Of a DNA stretch of 64,000 bases, positions 1 to 10,603 are shown in pieces. Position numbers and translations under genes: made by a program. Location: the NCBI GenBank assembly GCA_037349315.1, contig JBAIAC010000006.1, forward strand, positions 57,098,501 through 57,162,500, written 5' to 3'. Source of the DNA: Chelydra serpentina (Eukaryota > Chordata > Testudines > Chelydridae). How positions within the stretch are numbered: position 1 is the first letter of the stretch; the number at the start of each line of letters is the position of its first letter. The notes below the pieces were generated by a model. The model ran no database searches and had not been told where the DNA came from. It saw only the letters and a list, made by a program, of their open reading frames with translations.

Positions 1-534
1 TTGTACAAATTCAGAGGTTTTTTTGGAAAGCATCAAGACTAAGCCAATAGGATAATTAATGGTCATAGACCAGTTCCAGTGCAATAGAGCCTCTATACTC
101 TAGCAATCCAGTACCCTGTAATGTATTCTGCTTGGGGGGTAGGGAGAGGGCTTATTACTGAAGAACTGACTTCCAATTTAACCCCTATTTCCAGTACTAA
201 AGGCTATGTCCTTAAGTTTTCTTCCTTGCATTCCTATCTTGGTATTTGGATACAGACAGAGTTTTCAGTAAAATGGGGAAGGACAGAAACATAGTAACAG
301 AAGAGGTGTTGGTTTTCTTTGCCTATTATTTATCCTAGGGCAGATGGATAACAGTTAACAAATTTAAATTGTGTCGGATATTTTAACTTCTACATACAGA
401 GCTTCTTATAAATTCTTTACTTTAAAAATTGTACCATTTCCCCAATGTGAGAGAGCTGACTAGTGATGAACCTGTTTTTAACCACAAACGTCAGAAATTT
501 ATCTGGGAACCAGCAGGCCAGCTCTTGAGGTCTA

Positions 535-720
535 AACAGAGAACTAGGACTTAAGAGACCTACGTTCTAGTCCCAGTTCTGCCTCATATTCATTGTGAGC
601 TGGAACAAGTGACAATTCTGTATGCCTCAGAATCCATCTAAACAGAAAAGGAATAATAATTACTGCCATGCTTTCTTCACAGAAGGAAAGATTAATCTTT
701 GTGAAGTGCTATATAAAAAG
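535..720 (+). repeat. MIR-like core-SINE remnant
   Basis: The order of short blocks follows a MIR consensus: ttctagtcccagttctgcc, then a tgtgagctgg...caagtgaca block, then aatccatct...aggaataataat, ending near gtgaagtgctatat. It is old and degraded, and identified by eye from remembered consensus. Confidence 0.5.
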
Positions 721-1625
721 GCTTTGCTTCTTATAGCTGTTTTGACTAAGGAACGATGGGCAGAGCAACCCTGTAACTTACACTGACAAGAGCCAGCAAT
801 ATTGGAGGAATGACAGCCAATCTGACTCTATCATTTGCTTTAGACAGTGGCCTGCAAACAATGCCAGACTTGTAGTCTACAATCATCATAATACTAAGAT
901 GTAAGACCAGCTTATGGGTAGACATTTTCAGAACATACCTACAATGTATTTGCTGTAAAGACACTTTAATTGCAGATTCTCTTTCCTGATGAAGTGTGCC
1001 TGTTTTCTGTTTACACATGACTGGCTTCAAATGCACGTAGCATTTGCAAAAGAAGGATTAAGTTCTACAGTATGTTCCCCCTCACCATAACACCATACAA
1101 TCATTTTGAGTGTTTAAGAGTTAGCACCATGGGTTTAATGCACGTGGGGGACAAGGTAGAATAACCTTACATCAGATGGATTATTTTAGGCTACGAGATG
1201 TACTTTGTTTCATATAAATATATTTTTTTAAAGTTCACCCCTCCCCCCCTTAATCACATCCAAAATACCATTCCAAGCTTGCACTGAAAGAGACAGATGA
1301 TAATTCTACAAAACAGATGAAAATATATTTTTTCAGGAAAGCAATTTCTTTCTCCAATTAGCATTAACTGATATTTATATTAGAAGACTCGATATTTCAG
1401 AAATTAAAGTAATTTAACGTTAAATGTTCTTTTTAGCAGATGAAGAGGTAGGTATATTTCCACAAGAGAAGAAAAATTGTAGCAGACACCAAATCAAAAC
1501 AAGGAGAGTCTGATAAGTCAACAGACTCTGTTCAGCATATAAACATAACTGTCTTGAGATATCCCTAATTAATAATAAGAGAAGTTGTATTTTCAGATAA
1601 AAACATACATCATCATAATTTGGAA

Positions 1626-1631
1626 TTTAAT
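1626..1631 (-). promoter_or_regulatory. Candidate ELOVL4 polyadenylation signal (ATTAAA)
   Basis: TTTAAT on the plus strand reads ATTAAA on the gene strand, about 390 bases after the stop codon. It is a common variant hexamer in AT-rich sequence, so chance is a fair alternative. Two more lie farther downstream (1134-1139 and 965-970). Confidence 0.2.
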
Positions 1632-2019
1632 AAAATTCTGGCAGAAACAGAAATACCCAAAAGCTACTTTTTTCACATAGAAATGTGGGGTTCAACAAAT
1701 CATTGGCTCGTTGATAATATTAACCTTTGGACTGCTAAAACACGTTATTTACTGCAATTCTTTCTTACATTCACCAGCGCCAGCGGTCTAAAAGTTTACA
1801 CAGAGATCATCAAATGCTCGATAATTACATAATTACAACAGACATTTAACTTGAAATATTTTTGTTAAAACAATCTTCATAAATAATGAAACATCTGTGT
1901 TCTAGCTCTTCGGTAACCTAAGGGTTAATTGGTACATAGTGTTTCTTTTTTTTTTCCTTTTTCTTTTTAAACCAAACCGGAGGTTCCCCACTGTCAGCAA
2001 TGGTTAAGGCCTGGATAAG

Positions 2020-2295
2020 TTACTCTCCTTTTGCTTTTCCCTTTTTCTGCCTTTTTCCATTTTCCACCGCTAGATTGTTTTCTGGTTTGCTTACACCATT
2101 TGCAATAGCACCATTCACTATTTTGCCATTCTTAATGGGTTCCTTGGGCATTTTATATGTCCGATAGTAGAAGTTACCAAACAAGAAAATAAAGGTGATA
2201 GCATAGATCATTACACCCCAGTGCATCCATTTAGGGAAGGGACAGTCGATATAAATAGACATGGTTGTGTGGCCAAAAGTCACATGGAACTGAAT
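2020..2295 (-). CDS. ELOVL4: ELOVL4 exon 6: last coding exon, C-terminal 91 residues and stop
   Basis: Encodes residues 224-314 of very-long-chain fatty acid elongase 4, the ER condensing enzyme that adds two carbons from malonyl-CoA to long acyl-CoAs (C24 and longer, including retinal VLC-PUFAs). The exon opens after a pyrimidine-rich acceptor (ttttcag at 2302-2296) with [10 protein letters not shown], includes the family-typical [10 protein letters not shown] and the last membrane segment ([15 protein letters not shown]), and ends in a lysine-rich tail. The last five residues, KAKGE, fit the KxKxx ER-retrieval signal of ELOVL4 (KAKGD in human). The open frame extends upstream of 2295, but that part is intron. 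Exon length 276 is as in human. Confidence 0.95.
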   Translation of the reverse strand: MQFHVTFGHTTMSIYIDCPFPKWMHWGVMIYAITFIFLFGNFYYRTYKMPKEPIKNGKIVNGAIANGVSKPENNLAVENGKRQKKGKAKGE

Positions 2296-4376
2296 CTGAA
2301 AAAAAGAAAATATTGCATAATAAACCATTTGATGCAATGTTAGATTTGACTATACCAACTCTTATTGAAAATACAATAAAGTATTAATTATAAAGAAAAA
2401 ACTGTCGATTGTGAAACACCATTTGTGGTGTATATAAGTAATATATAATTGCAATATTTCTCTACACTAACAAATACAAACAGTAAAACATTTACATTCA
2501 CAGCATTTTAAGTTTTATAAGGAAGTTACTAGAGATTAGACTGCTGTTCCTTTACAGTATCTGGCAGAGATCATGGAAAGCTGCACAGCATCTATACAAA
2601 TCTCAGTACTTCAGGAACCAGTAGTCTGTTCTCATGCACGATGTATGCATATGCTGATTATAAACATGGGCACCTCAACTTCTGATACCCTCCAAACCCT
2701 GTTGCCAAAGATGGCTCCACTCCCCGCTATTCCCTCCCTCTACTGCTGAGGAAGGTCAAGCCTTCAATGCTTACAAATAATTCTTTTTAAATTTAATACA
2801 ATTATTTTAAAAAGCTCTCCCTTCCCCTCAGCTCCATCTACTATTTTTATTTACCATACAGATGTAACTATTATAAAGGCCTGGCTAAGGGCTGCTCTAC
2901 CTACAACCTCACACTGAAATAACTAACTAAATAAGTCTTAGTTTACACTGTTATTTCAGTGCAAGTCTGTTTGTGGACACTTCTTTCAGAATACAAATAT
3001 CCTATTCTGATTAAGTTAGGGGGGAAAAAATCTATTTACGCTAAACTGAAATAAGAAACCTTTATTCTGAATTAAGAGTGTCCAGACACAGACTTGTACT
3101 GAATTAACAAAAGGTGTGTATTGAAACTTATTCAGTTATTTTGGTGCAAATTTGTGCATGGACAAGGCCTATAAAATCAACAAGAAAAAGCCTTTTCAAT
3201 TTTACGTCTGCCAGTTAACTTAAGCCTACATTTTGAAGCCGATAAGGAATACAGAATTACTCTTCTGTTCTGAGGCCCCATGATTAAAAAAAATATGGAC
3301 ATGGATTGGCGCACGGGTACTTACTGTAAAAGGTAGCATACAATCAGCATACATAATACAACCCTCGGTCTATATATTTTTAAAGTTTTATTATAAAACA
3401 CAGCATGTAGAGCATAATTTAATACAATACATGCCATCATCATGTACAAGGGAAAAGAAGAAATTATCTAAGAAAAATCCTTGATCTGTGACATTAAAAA
3501 ATGAAAACGGGAGTGACTCCTTACTGCTTACCCCATTATATGGTAACGGGGTATGTTGCTACAGCCCAATAGTGATTGCAAGTCATTACCTCTTGGCTGC
3601 TATTTGGTAGTTTATGTGAAAAAAAGAGTAATTGGACTCAGTCTAGCACATTACAGATTTTTGTTCACACAACACAAAACCCATAATTCACAGCTGGAAC
3701 CAAAGGACACTCTTGTTGACAGTCTTAGAAACCAGGAAATGAATAGAGCTGGAGGCTTTCTCCCCTTTGAGGAGATCCCTGGCAGGTCAGAGTTGAAATA
3801 GCTCAGTAGGGCACCGTTAGGAAACTGTCATTATCACTTTGTGTGTTGCACCTGCTCTAAGGTTTGAACTACATGCTTCAATCTCCAATGCTGTTTCACT
3901 AACACTAAAATTCATTTAAAAATGTAAAAAGAACTAATGTAAAAAACATCAAACCCTTAACTACACTCTGCACTAGGAGGTGCTGCTGTGTAAATAATAA
4001 GATTCAATATCAAACTAGAGATTATGTTAAGGGCACAGAATAGTTTCACAGAGTAATTGCCTTCTGGTAATCAGGTGTTCATTATTTCTGTCATGCCACT
4101 ATAATCAAACTGATAAAGATTTGATTATTTCGCAATAGCAAAATAACAGTTTAATTACTATTATTGGGTAATTGCATATAACTGTTTTAAAGAGTAATCA
4201 AAGAGTAATTTTACATGTAATTATTTCAAAAGTCCATTGCACTTCTAGAAATGCATCAGTTTCTGACTTGATCTGTGAATAAGTGACAGCCATCCAGCCT
4301 CGTGCTTGGCTGGTACACATTCCATTTGACAGAGAGAGACAGACAGCAATCAAATTTAGAGAGAGATTTTACTTAC
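2296..4376 (-). other. ELOVL4: ELOVL4 intron 5
   Basis: Phase-0 intron running from donor gtaagt (4376-4371, minus strand) to the acceptor next to 2295. It contains a MITE candidate (2877-3169). The rest is AT-rich non-coding sequence in which I recognise nothing. Confidence 0.9.
2877..3169. mobile_element. MITE-like element, probably a DNA transposon remnant
   Basis: Bounded by direct TATAA copies (2872-2876 and 3170-3174) and imperfect inverted ends: aggcctggcta on the left, and on the right the reverse complement begins aggccttgtcc. Inside are repeated motifs such as gtgtccagacacag and ttatttcagtgcaa. Related sequence recurs at about 5320-5378 and 28300-28510, which supports a repeat family. 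The superfamily is not established. Confidence 0.4.
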
Positions 4377-4504
4377 CAATTGTAATATGGTCAAGTATCG
4401 TTTCCACCACAGATACTTCTGAAATTTAGGGCCACATGCAGCTAATCCATAGTACATGTACATAACAACATGAATAAAAGAATTCATTTGGGCTCCAAAA
4501 AAGG
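4377..4504 (-). CDS. ELOVL4: ELOVL4 exon 5: residues 181-223
   Basis: A 128-base exon, as in human ELOVL4, between acceptor aacag (next to 4504) and donor gtaagt. It completes a split alanine codon with exon 4 and reads [16 protein letters not shown], then [20 protein letters not shown], then YLTILQL. The membrane helix and the [10 protein letters not shown] block are typical of the ELO family. The stretch [13 protein letters not shown] differs from the SYYGLTAFGPWIQ that I recall for human ELOVL4, so this is the most divergent part of an otherwise well-conserved protein. The reading frame is open through the exon. Confidence 0.95.
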
Positions 4505-4665
4505 CTGTTCAGGTATAAAAAAAATCCATATAGTGTTATTTTTAAACATGAAAACCAAAAAGTTCTATTTATTTGTATTACACAGTAAAAATAACATTGG
4601 CACATTTTGTACTTACAATCTTGTGTGTATTGTCAGCACTAAATAGTAATATGCATAAAATTACT

Positions 4666-4862
4666 GGGGGGGGGAGGGATAGCTCAGTGGTTTGAGCATT
4701 GGCCTGCTAAACCCAAGGTTGTAAGTTCTATTCTCAGGGGTCCATTTAGGGATCTGGGGCAAAAATCTGTCAGGGGACAGTACTTGGTCCTGCTAGTGAA
4801 GGCAGAGGACTAGACTCAACTCAATGACCTTTCAAGGTCCTTCCAGTTCTAGGAGATAGGCA
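4666..4862 (+). repeat. tRNA-derived SINE, Cry (cryptodiran turtle) type
   Basis: The tRNA-like head has an A box (TAGCTCAGTGG, 4680-4690) and a B-box-like GGTTGTAAGTTC (4717-4728), separated as in a tRNA. The body follows the Cry SINE as I remember it: gggatctggggcaaaaatc, then ttggtcctgct, then agaggactagactcaa and a tail with ccttccagttctaggag. This SINE family is known from hidden-necked turtles, so it is the best single clue to the organism. Confidence 0.8.
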
Positions 4863-4966
4863 TATCTCAATTATTTAAAAAACTGAACTTTGAAAATCCA
4901 CATCTTTTGTCCATTAGACAGGTTTGACTATGTAGGCTTGAGCCTGCAAACATGTTCCAACATGAG

Positions 4967-5027
4967 TAACTTGGTCATGTGAGTAGTCCCACTGACTTCA
5001 ATGGGACTACTCACATGAGCAAAGTTA
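4967..5027. repeat. Palindromic amniote repeat (hairpin with 16-bp perfect stem)
   Basis: Positions 4976-4991 (catgtgagtagtccca) are the exact reverse complement of 5002-5017, around a 10-base loop. The outer parts (gtaact at 4967 and agttac near 5022-5027) also pair. Sequences with this wording are scattered through amniote genomes as old palindromic MITE-like repeats. Confidence 0.6.
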
Positions 5028-5429
5028 CATGGGTGTTTGCAACATGCAATACACCACTTTTAACAATCCATTATTTTTTTAAAAAGAACTTTAAAACAAT
5101 AGCCCTGATATTTCAGGATTGCCCTTAAAATTTAATAATTCTTTGTATTTAGGATATTGACATCTATGGGTGGCTAAAGTTAGGCATCCAAATACACAGA
5201 ATGATTTTCAAAAGAGCTAAGCACCCAGCAACATCTGTTAATATCAATGAATTACGGTCTTCTGAAAACCAGAACCACTTACATAGGTGCCTTAGGACTT
5301 ATGTATTAATGGAGTTGTTCCCAATTAACTCCATGTGTGGACACTCTTATTTCAGAATAAGAGAGCCTTGTTCCTGTGGAAAGAACGAGGAGTACTTGTG
5401 GCATCTTAGAGACTAACAAATTTACTTGG

Positions 5430-5469
5430 GCATAAGCTTTCGTGGGCTAAAGCCCAATTCATCAGATGC
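5430..5469 (-). ncRNA. Hammerhead-ribozyme-like motif, fold-back left arm
   Basis: Read on the minus strand: GCAT, core CTGATGA (5465-5459), a stem II hairpin closed by GGGC/GCCC around TTTA, GAAA (5441-5438), GCTT, then ATGC that can pair with the first GCAT as stem I. Core bases match the hammerhead consensus. The basal pair of stem II is mismatched in this copy. Activity is untested. Confidence 0.5.
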
Positions 5470-6340
5470 AGAGTGGAACATACAGTAGGAAGATATATAC
5501 AGAGAACATGAAAAGATGGGGGTTGCCACACCAACTCTAAGACTAATCAATTTATGTGAGCTATTGTCAGCAGGAGAAAAAAAAACCTCTTGTAGTGATA
5601 ATCAGGATGACCCATTATAAACACTTGACAAGAAGGTGTGAGTAACAGTGGGGGAAAACTAGCATGGGGAAATAGATTTCAGTTTGTGTAATGACCCAGT
5701 CACTCCCAGTCTTTAGTCAAGCTTAATTTAATGGTATCCAGTTTGCAAATTAATTCTAGTTCAGCAGTTTCTCGTTGGAGAATCACATCAGGGGCTGATT
5801 CACCTGCACATCTACCAATGTGATATATGCCATCATGTGTCAGCAATGCCCCTCTGCCATGTACATTGGCCAAACCAAACAGTCTCTACGCAAAAGAATA
5901 AATGGACACAAATCTGACATCAGGAATCATAACATTTAATAACCAGTAGAAGAACACTTCAGTCTCTCTGGTCACTCAGTAACAGACCTAAAAGTGGCAA
6001 TTCTTCAACAAAAAAACTTCAGAAACAGACTCCAATGAGAAACTGCTGAACTGGAATTAATTTGCAAACTGGATACCATTAAATTAAGCTTGAATAAAGA
6101 CTGGGAGTGACTGGGTCATTACACAAACTGAAATCTATTTCCCATGCTAGTTTTCCCCCACTGTTACTCACACCTTCTTGTCAACTGTTTATAATGGGTC
6201 ATCCTTATTATCACTAGAAAAGTTTTTTTTTCTCCTGCTGATAATAGCTCACCTGAACTGATTAGTCTTAGAGTTGGTACGGCAACTCCCATCTTTTCAT
6301 TTTCTCTGTATATATCTTCCTACTGTATGTTCCACTCTAT

Positions 6341-6380
6341 GCATCTGATGAAGTGGGCTTTAGCCCACGAAAGCTTACGC
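6341..6380 (+). ncRNA. Hammerhead-ribozyme-like motif, fold-back right arm
   Basis: Core CTGATGA (6345-6351), a perfect six-pair stem II (GTGGGC 6353-6358 with GCCCAC 6363-6368, loop TTTA), GAAA (6369-6372), GCTT, then ACGC. Stem I (GCAT 6341-6344 with ACGC 6377-6380) has one mismatch here, where the other copies have ATGC. AGCT after GAA is self-complementary, so stem III could form between two copies, as in dimeric minimal hammerheads. Confidence 0.55.
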
Positions 6381-6603
6381 CCAAATAAAGTTGTTAGTCT
6401 CTAAGGTGCCACAAGTACACCTCATTCTTTTTGCGGATACAGACTAACACCAGATTTCTTTGTGTGTCTCTGTTCCACCGTTTTCTAGCAGATGGCACAT
6501 TGCCTACATACCAACAGGTCTAAATTTTCTATCAGAGTGCCAATTCACAATAATTAATAATGACAACAAATAGTCATTGGGCTAGGGAAAGAGTGAGAAT
6601 GAT

Positions 6604-6672
6604 GCTATAGCCTGGTGGTTAGGCCACTCCCCTATGATGTAGGAAACCCAAGTGAAAGTCCCTGCTCCTGGT
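6604..6672 (+). repeat. tRNA-like SINE fragment
   Basis: Reads tagcctggtggttaggccac, then a spacer with gatgtaggaaacccaagtgaaagtccc, resembling tRNA A and B boxes (TRGCNNRGTGG and GGTTCRANTCC). A related copy lies on the other strand at about 52680-52870. It is probably a degraded tRNA-derived repeat, not a functional tRNA gene. Confidence 0.4.
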
Positions 6673-6790
6673 GACTGTTCATTTCTCCAAAGTGATACAG
6701 CTTTAACAGGAGAGATTAAGACTCATGCCATGTGGGAGCTGCCTAACCACTAGGCTACAAGGGAGGCTAGCTGCTGTATCACTGTCTCCT

Positions 6791-6805
6791 CCCCCCCCCC
6801 CCCCC
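6791..6805. repeat. Homopolymer run of 15 C
   Basis: Uninterrupted C tract, followed by gccacc. Length may be polymorphic or affected by sequencing. Confidence 0.9.
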
Positions 6806-8247
6806 GCCACCTCTGGCAATTTTATAATCGAGTCCTCTTTTGGCTTTCTCACAATGCTTGAAATTGAAACAAAAAAATTAGAGTTGGAGTTGGGTTAAAA
6901 TAAAACATTTTGTCTAGACATTTCTGAAACATTTTGAAACTATTTGGAGAACTTGACATGATTCCTGAATACTTTCGAGTTGACCAAAACTGCATTTTTG
7001 GTAAACTTATTCACTGAACATTTTTTGTCAAGTTCCAGTGCTGGTGACATGGTCATTCACTGCTGTCAGGGAATTCACATGTATGCTCTTCCTCAAGACC
7101 TGCAAGAGGTCATTCACCAGTATCAGCAACTTCAAAGGTGACGCTGAAGAAGCAGCAGGGATAGATGTGCACAGCAAAAAGGGGATGGGTTGAAGCATGT
7201 TGTTTAGTGTTGCTTTGGGGCCCACCCAAAAGACTTTTTCAAGCATCAGCAGGGGGGGCAGCCACAACACAGACCTGCTGCATTTCTTCTGTTGGTACCA
7301 GGAATTGTAGAAACTGGACCACAGAGTTGAGCTGAGTTTTGAAAAGTCCCCATGCGTAGGTTTATGGGAGTTGAGGGCACTCAGCAACTTGCAAGATCAA
7401 ACTATAAGGGGCTAAAAGGTAAGGGGTTCACTGGAAAATGGTAGTTGGGACTACAAACTGCACATATTCAATGGCCACAAACCTCATGTAATGAGTACAG
7501 TGAACAGTAGTGACTGAACATGCAGTGAACACAGGATTCCTCTCACCCTAAGGCTGGATTGGGGAGAATTCCTTCCTCCAACTCCTGTACACTAAGCTGT
7601 AGATATGAATTTCACCTCATGGGCTGAAATATTTATATAACCACATATTTTATATTCTAATGTACATATAGTGCGTGAGTGTGTAAAAAATCCAAAATAT
7701 ACAATTTAATATATGAATATTTTAACAAAGGATTAATTTTGGTCTGGATTACATGGATTATTATTGCAAATTATTTTTATAGTTATTTTTACAGCCCTTT
7801 ACAAACAGAATGGGACATTTTCTTCCAACCTCTGCCTCAGTAGAATTTGAGAGAGACAAGGCAAAGCAAGACATGACACAGGGAAACAATGCAGGAAAAG
7901 AAGGGTGTGGAGAAAACAATGGACATAAAATTTCCTTGATGTGAATTTTATAGGAACAGAAAGAAAGGAAAAGAACATTAATTATAGGTCTGCGTCATTT
8001 TATAAAGCTTCTACAACCGGTGGACACGGGTTTATTGCTAACCTTCAAATGAGTAATTCAGATTTTGAAACTTGTTTTGTTATACAACAAAACAAACCCG
8101 AAACTCAGATATAGGGCCAACTTCTACTCTAGTAGAAATCCAGAATAGCTCCATTAATGTCAATGGATTTAGACTGCAGTAACAGGAAAGAAACTCGCCC
8201 ATAGTTCTGATTCCTAGTTCTCTGTAGCTGCAAAGTGTTAGATTAGG

Positions 8248-8355
8248 AAGGGTTGTTGTAGCTGTGTCGGTCACAGGATATTAGAGAGACAAGGTGGGTG
8301 AGATATTATCTTTTACTGGACCAATTTCTGGCGAGAGAGACAAATTTATCTGCCT
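8248..8355 (+). repeat. Interspersed repeat fragment (Penelope-related family suspected)
   Basis: Wording such as gttgttgtagctgtgtcggt, ggatattagagagacaaggt and atcttttactggaccaattt recurs very widely in turtle and other sauropsid genomes as I remember them. Only a fragment is present, and the assignment to a Penelope-like family is a guess. Confidence 0.4.
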
Positions 8356-8664
8356 GCTCCATATAGCAAGGTGACAATTTTTTTTTAAAGGGAATTTGTA
8401 AAGACGGAATCTCAGTCTTGCATTTGATGCCTGTGAGTAAAGTGATTTGCAATTCATAAAACTACAGCTCTGTTCTCTCTTCCTCCCCCTCATTTCACAC
8501 AGAAGTTACACTTAAGAACTCCTATGATCCAATGCTGTTTGAATAGACTTATCATATAGTATTCAGTTAACTCCATGAAACACTGGTTTCTTTATTAATT
8601 GCAAATAGGCTGATTCTCACTCTTATGTCTATATTGCCTTAAGAGAAAAAGACAGTTGACTCAC

Positions 8665-8836
8665 CTTGTCCTCCTGGAACCCATTTGATACCAATCCACC
8701 ACAAGGTGAACATAGTGAAATGGTGATAGACATGAAGGAAACTGATTTGGTTAAATTTCTTCCTTAGGATGAAAAATATTGTGTCCAAGTACTCAATTCC
8801 TTTTGAGACAAAGTACCACCATAAAGCACCAGCTAT
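8665..8836 (-). CDS. ELOVL4: ELOVL4 exon 4: residues 124-180, catalytic histidine box
   Basis: A 172-base exon between acceptor ttgcag (next to 8836) and donor gtgagt. It carries the catalytic HVYHH box (His158, His161, His162 in the joined protein), the diagnostic motif of ELO condensing enzymes, preceded by the conserved [16 protein letters not shown] and followed by [17 protein letters not shown]. The exon ends one base into the codon completed by exon 5. All family-critical residues that I can check are intact. Confidence 0.96.
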
Positions 8837-10603
8837 CTGCAATATAGGAACAAAGATCCTAATGATTCTTAAAGAAATAATTAAATGAAATTAAAATTAA
8901 CTAGATCAATGTGCTGTGAGGAAGAAATGGAAGATACGACTAGCGTTTTTGGCAGTTTCTAGTCCATTTCTGAAAAATGCCATGAATTCTGGGTTATTTA
9001 CAGGGGGAGTGGAATCACAGGTTAGGAGAAGTCAGTTATGATTTAACTATTAAACATCTAGCAACATCAGAACATTAGGCTTCTTTGGATTTTACTCCGG
9101 CCAAGGAAGTAGCTTTTTGTAACTTATGAACACGGGTTCAATATACTATTTTATAAGTATTTTACAATTTAGCCATCTCTGAAGAGAAGCAGTTTACTAT
9201 CTCTCATGTACTTCTTCTTTACCTTAGACTCTTCTACAGAGATTGCTACTGAAAGTCCTGTATGCAAGCAGACCACAATCTGACATGGACACAGAAACAA
9301 TAAGGCACATACACCACAATATGGTTAAATGCAGAGGCCACAACGTTACTAAAACCCTTAACCAATGGAGACCATTCCCCCCAACTACCTAGTTGGGCTG
9401 TTCCAGTGTGGATTTCAACTGGGAACCAATGGTGCCTGGTTCTACACCTGACAGGCACATGTGAGGGCAATTCCCTCTTTACGTGCTCAGGCCTGCTCTG
9501 GAAGTCAGAGTCCTATCCTGCTCCCTTCCTCCATGAAGAAGGTAGGAGAAAGGAGAAAAGGGGAGCCATACACTGAATGAGACACACCCCATCATCATGC
9601 AACAAATTGCTCTAAGTTCATGCTCAAGCAGCCCACTAGGTTCCAGGGGATTCATATTTGACCATTTTTTAACCCACCAACCACAATGGAGCCTGCTAAA
9701 GTTGTGACAACGTAATTCACCTCACCCAAATCCAGACTTCAGATATGCTGGATGGAAGGTGAAAAACCCTACACAGCAGTTTGCCAATTTTGCCATACGG
9801 GAAAAATTCTTTCCAGTCCCCAAAGTTTGACAATTACCCTAACCCCTAGCATCATAAAAGATCTAGCTCATTATAGAGGGTGAGTAAGGGCAGGGCTCAG
9901 GGCTGGATTAAGAATTCTCATGGCCTTGGGCACATATTCTAAACCACCTCCTGAAAAAACAATAAAAAAAACCCCCAAACTTTGAACCTTCCTGATATGA
10001 TGTAAAACATGTTATTTAAAGAATTAACAGAATAAGGGAACAAAACACGCCCCATAGCCGACATTAAGAATTAAGTTTAGCTAGCAATTAATATTTACAG
10101 TTAATAGGTTTCCTCAGAACTACTGCCTGCTCAATACTGCATGTCAGTTTAGACACTAGACACTTTAGCAATTCCATGCAAGGGCTGACAGAGAAAACAG
10201 ATAACTAGTTCAATACAGAGGAAGCAGAAATAGAGCAATTTGGTTTCATGTACAGACTAGCGCTGCAGTGAAATATAACAGTATTCACTAAAGCAAGATC
10301 ATTTAGAATTACTACTCAACTTTGCGCAGACTTCGCTTACCAATTCTTCTCCAAAACAATTTACAAAAAAGCAAAAATAGGCATTGACATCAAAACAGCT
10401 ATCTCTAGAGACCTGATATACACTATTCTAATTCTCTGATATTTCATAAAAATGTAGTATTTCATACTGACACTGTGTTCAACAAACAACCCAAATTATA
10501 ATCAGGTTTATTTTTCAAGCTTTTAAGATTAATTTCTAAGATAGTGATTTTTGTTTTTGATAAAGATGCAACAGCAAAAAAATAGCCATAGAGGTAAAGC
10601 AAT

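Larger units (their letters stand above)
1..2019 (-). other. ELOVL4: ELOVL4 3' UTR and downstream flank
   Basis: AT-rich sequence directly downstream of the ELOVL4 stop codon. The proximal part should be 3' UTR, since the gene ends here on the minus strand. No perfect AATAAA is visible on the minus strand. ATTAAA variants read on the minus strand lie at 1626-1631, 1134-1139 and 965-970, and I cannot choose among them. A degraded MIR-like SINE lies at about 535-720. No other gene or recognisable element is seen. Confidence 0.5.
5381..6429. mobile_element. Penelope-like element in fold-back arrangement
   Basis: The two 400-bp arms (5381-5780 and 6030-6429) are reverse complements with no net length difference, around a 249-base centre. 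The plus-strand centre encodes a GIY-YIG endonuclease remnant: FTCTSTNVIYAIMCQQCPSA, then MYIGQTKQSLRKRINGHKSD, followed by a stop. The VIYAI...CxxC...YIGxT pattern with a downstream Arg and His matches the zinc-containing GIY-YIG domain of Penelope-like retroelements. No reverse transcriptase is left. Each arm ends with a hammerhead-like motif near its outer end. Inverted or partly inverted copies are a known habit of these elements. Confidence 0.75.
4505..8664 (-). other. ELOVL4: ELOVL4 intron 4
   Basis: Phase-1 intron. It contains the Cry-type SINE, a palindromic repeat (4967-5027), the large Penelope-like fold-back (5381-6429), a tRNA-like SINE fragment (about 6604-6672), a run of 15 C (6791-6805) and a repeat fragment near 8248-8355. 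Nothing recognisable is seen in 6850-8240. Confidence 0.9.

Noticed and set aside
4680..4734. Possible tRNA gene (A and B boxes)
   Set aside because: The boxes belong to the tRNA-derived head of a SINE; the rest of a tRNA fold and its 3' end are absent.
7028..7387. 119-codon minus-strand open frame
   Set aside because: No recognisable domain, no splice or promoter context, and within intron 4; length alone is not evidence.
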